From assembly GCA_017527435.1 (NCBI GenBank), contig JAFXQB010000022.1:62001-126000 (forward strand): a DNA stretch of 64,000 nucleotides, read 5' to 3'. Position numbers and translations under genes: made by a program. Source of the DNA: Salinivirgaceae bacterium. GTDB lineage: Bacteria > Bacteroidota > Bacteroidia > Bacteroidales > SZUA-534. This document shows, piece after piece, positions 62,077 to 64,000 of the stretch. Each line of letters starts with the position of its first letter. Positions within the stretch are counted from its first letter, which is position 1. The notes below the pieces were generated by a model, which saw only the letters and a list, made by a program, of their open reading frames with translations, did not search any database and was not told where the DNA came from.

Positions 62077-64000
62077 TTATAAAAGTTTAGTTAACTGTTC
62101 AATTTTATTGTTGAAATCATCGGTCTCGCCGCGCACCTGCTTGATGAAGCTGTTCTCCTCGAGCGGCCCGATGGCGGCAATCATCTCCTCATCGTTGCGG
62201 TATGTCTGCTTGCGATAGATGTTGTCGTAGTCTTTTTTGCGCGTCTGATAAACCTGGTCGCAAATGTACTGCTGAATGCCGATGGCGCGTTTCAGTACAT
62301 CGCTCCACATTTCGTTGGTTATGGTTTCTGTTTCAAGCAGATAGCAGAGCGATTGGTATGCGTGACGCAGTTTGTCGGCGCCGTAGCGCTCCCAAATGTC
62401 ATCGTAGCGGTTGTGGATGGCCTCCCACGAGTCAAGTTTTCCGTTGCGGATGTCGGCGCGCAGTTGGTCAAGGTCCGATGTCTGCATCAGCTGCCCGCCC
62501 AGATTCGACCACTCTTTCTGACGGCGGCCCTGAATCATCGCGGCAAGCGACTCAAATGTGGCCTGCGGATTGTCGAGCAAATATTTCATTACGTTCTTAA
62601 CTGCGTAATACACAATCATATCGGCGTATGAATTGTACGCGTCGTACACTTTCAAAATCCGCACGCGGCGTTTGCCTTTCTCCATATTTTCACCGAAAAC
62701 CTGCAGATTGTCAACCACTTTGCGGTCGCCACGAAGCAACTCCTTGCCCACTTCGCGCAAAGCTTTCTCGCTCTGTCCTTCGATGTTCTTATTTTGAGTG
62801 CGCAGCCAAGCCTTGGCGGTCCAAATTTCGAGCAGCTTACGGCCGGTTATTACCTCCTCCATACTGTCGGGCGCGTATGCGTCGAACTCAATATGCTGGA
62901 ATTTGCGCTTGCGAAGGTCGCGTTTCTGATACTTCCAGGCGTTGCGGGCCAGCGCATACATATTATACATCCACCAGAAGGCTGGCATCACTTCCAACTC
63001 ATTGTGACTCACATTGTTATTAACAAGTGCGAATGGCAATGGAATATTCATTTCGGTTGGGTAGTCGGCCTTGCTCAGCAGCGTGAACGATGCGAACTTG
63101 CACGAGTGCTTGACGCTCGAGCACAAGCCCGGCCAAAATCCGCGGCCAGCTTCTATCTCGTTGTCGTTGGTGCGACTGTTATGGTTCGATCCCATTGTGG
63201 CACCAGCGGCAATATTCGTCTGTCCTTTAAGAACGGCGGCCACAAGGAACGAGTTGTTGTGATGCTGCTCGTGAGCAGGGAAAATCAGGTTGTTAAGCAC
63301 CTCGCAGCACGATATTGTGCTGTTATCGCCCAGGAATGAGTGAATCAGGCGCGCACCGTACTTCAGGTTCGAGTTGTTGCCCAACACAAACCGCACGGCA
63401 ATGCACGAATAGAAAATGTGGCATCCGTAGCCCACAATTCCGTTCACCAGCACCACACCCTCACCTATCTGCGACGGCTCTTCAACCGACGAGTTGATGG
63501 TGACGTTTTTCAGTTTGCTGGCGCCCTTGATGTAGCAGCAGTCGCCCACCTTCACATCTTTAATGATGGCCGAATTCTTGATGACGCAGTTTGCGCCGAT
63601 GGTTCCATAGTAACCGCGGTGCGAGTCGAAACGGTTCTGCGTCAGATAGGCAAGTTTGATTTGCAAAGGCTTGTCATCGATAAATTTAGCGCCCAGATAG
63701 GCGTCGGCGGCAATCATTCCGTCGAACGGATAAACCTTGCGGCAGCCCGTCTCGTTCATCAAATCAAGGCTGATGCGAACTTCTTCCGGCTCACCATCTT
63801 TCACTATGCCGTTACCGAATTTTGCGTGATTGGTGCAGCACATTTCCTGAATATTGAAAATGATGCAGTTGTCGCCAATAATGTAATGCGAAAGGTAGTG
63901 CACATCGTGGATGGCCACATTATTGCCAATGTCGCAAGAAGTTATCACACTGTTGGTTATACCCACGCGCAAGCGCAAATCGTGATATTGCAGCATAGCG
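62077..64000 (-). CDS. DUF4954 hexapeptide-repeat protein (5' end outside the window)
   Basis: The frame is open to the window edge (codon 63997-63999 encodes Ala), and DUF4954 proteins normally have an extra N-terminal stretch, so the ATG at 63996 is probably internal. The N-terminal 300 residues form a left-handed beta-helix of hexapeptide repeats (IGNNVAIHDVHYLSHYIIGD and following), as in LpxA/GlmU acyltransferases. The C-terminal half is helical. The pairing with a SIS-domain gene suggests a sugar-nucleotide or amino-sugar modification pathway. Catalysis is not shown. Confidence 0.88.
   Translation of the reverse strand, partial: AMLQYHDLRLRVGITNSVITSCDIGNNVAIHDVHYLSHYIIGDNCIIFNIQEMCCTNHAKFGNGIVKDGEPEEVRISLDLMNETGCRKVYPFDGMIAADAYLGAKFIDDKPLQIKLAYLTQNRFDSHRGYYGTIGANCVIKNSAIIKDVKVGDCCYIKGASKLKNVTINSSVEEPSQIGEGVVLVNGIVGYGCHIFYSCIAVRFVLGNNSNLKYGARLIHSFLGDNSTISCCEVLNNLIFPAHEQHHNNSFLVAAVLKGQTNIAAGATMGSNHNSRTNDNEIEAGRGFWPGLCSSVKHSCKFASFTLLSKADYPTEMNIPLPFALVNNNVSHNELEVMPAFWWMYNMYALARNAWKYQKRDLRKRKFQHIEFDAYAPDSMEEVITGRKLLEIWTAKAWLRTQNKNIEGQSEKALREVGKELLRGDRKVVDNLQVFGENMEKGKRRVRILKVYDAYNSYADMIVYYAVKNVMKYLLDNPQATFESLAAMIQGRRQKEWSNLGGQLMQTSDLDQLRADIRNGKLDSWEAIHNRYDDIWERYGADKLRHAYQSLCYLLETETITNEMWSDVLKRAIGIQQYICDQVYQTRKKDYDNIYRKQTYRNDEEMIAAIGPLEENSFIKQVRGETDDFNNKIEQLTKLL

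Overview
The window is a chromosomal segment of a member of the Bacteroidales (Bacteroidota), probably an uncultured gut- or rumen-type polysaccharide degrader. This rests on several lines seen in the sequence: Bacteroidota-restricted families (DUF4924, DUF4954, DUF6057, SpoIIE phosphatases with a 7TM sensor, a GT3-GT35 glycogen synthase/phosphorylase fusion, BspA-type LRR proteins, a T9SS-like C-terminal domain), many lipoproteins, little Shine-Dalgarno signal, and promoters of the Bacteroides type (TTG, about 19-21 bases, then TAnnTTTG). No rRNA, phage, IS element or CRISPR array was seen. One tRNA-Arg(TCT) is present.

Layout. 0-9.1 kb is housekeeping and envelope: a HAD phosphatase fragment, DsbD, a sensor/SpoIIE phosphatase, DUF4924, a POT peptide transporter, MurB and a TRIC-like channel. 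9.1-23.1 kb is mostly on the minus strand and holds two copies of an uncharacterised two-gene unit: a DUF6057 membrane protein followed by a beta-propeller lipoprotein carrying a single CxxCH (haem c-type) motif. Between the copies lie a sodium:solute symporter with its 40-residue partner, a three-domain gluzincin/propeller/barrel protein, purine nucleoside phosphorylase, a small unknown protein and an aminotransferase. 23.1-30.5 kb is a glucuronoxylan locus: a GH10-like lipoprotein that lacks both catalytic glutamates, an LRR protein, a LacI regulator, GH67 alpha-glucuronidase and mannonate dehydratase. 30.6-34.5 kb holds a TPR protein and gyrA.

34.6-37.8 kb is a small accessory patch: an AbiEii-type nucleotidyltransferase with its small partner, bracketed by two near-identical 32-bp repeats, then two poorly characterised genes. 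ClpC follows. 40.5-49.7 kb is a four-gene minus-strand alpha-glucan (glycogen) operon: debranching enzyme with a histone-H1-like Lys/Ala/Pro tail, GT4 glycosyltransferase, GH57 amylase and the synthase-phosphorylase fusion. 50.2-56.6 kb is a TetR-controlled efflux system in which the RND permease and the TolC channel are one 1540-residue polypeptide. 56.7-60.0 kb holds the tRNA, an SGNH esterase and a GH43 xylosidase-type lipoprotein, probably working with the xylan locus. The end holds a second LRR protein, a SIS-domain sugar-phosphate protein and a 5'-truncated DUF4954 hexapeptide-repeat protein.

Repeats link distant parts: a 28-bp palindrome family (one copy lies in frame inside a coding sequence), a 25-bp tandem array, and a shared 15-mer in the leaders of three carbohydrate genes. 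The observations most worth following are the duplicated DUF6057/haem-propeller unit, the GH10 pseudoenzyme, the RND-TolC fusion with an internal signal-peptide-like segment, and the coding palindrome.
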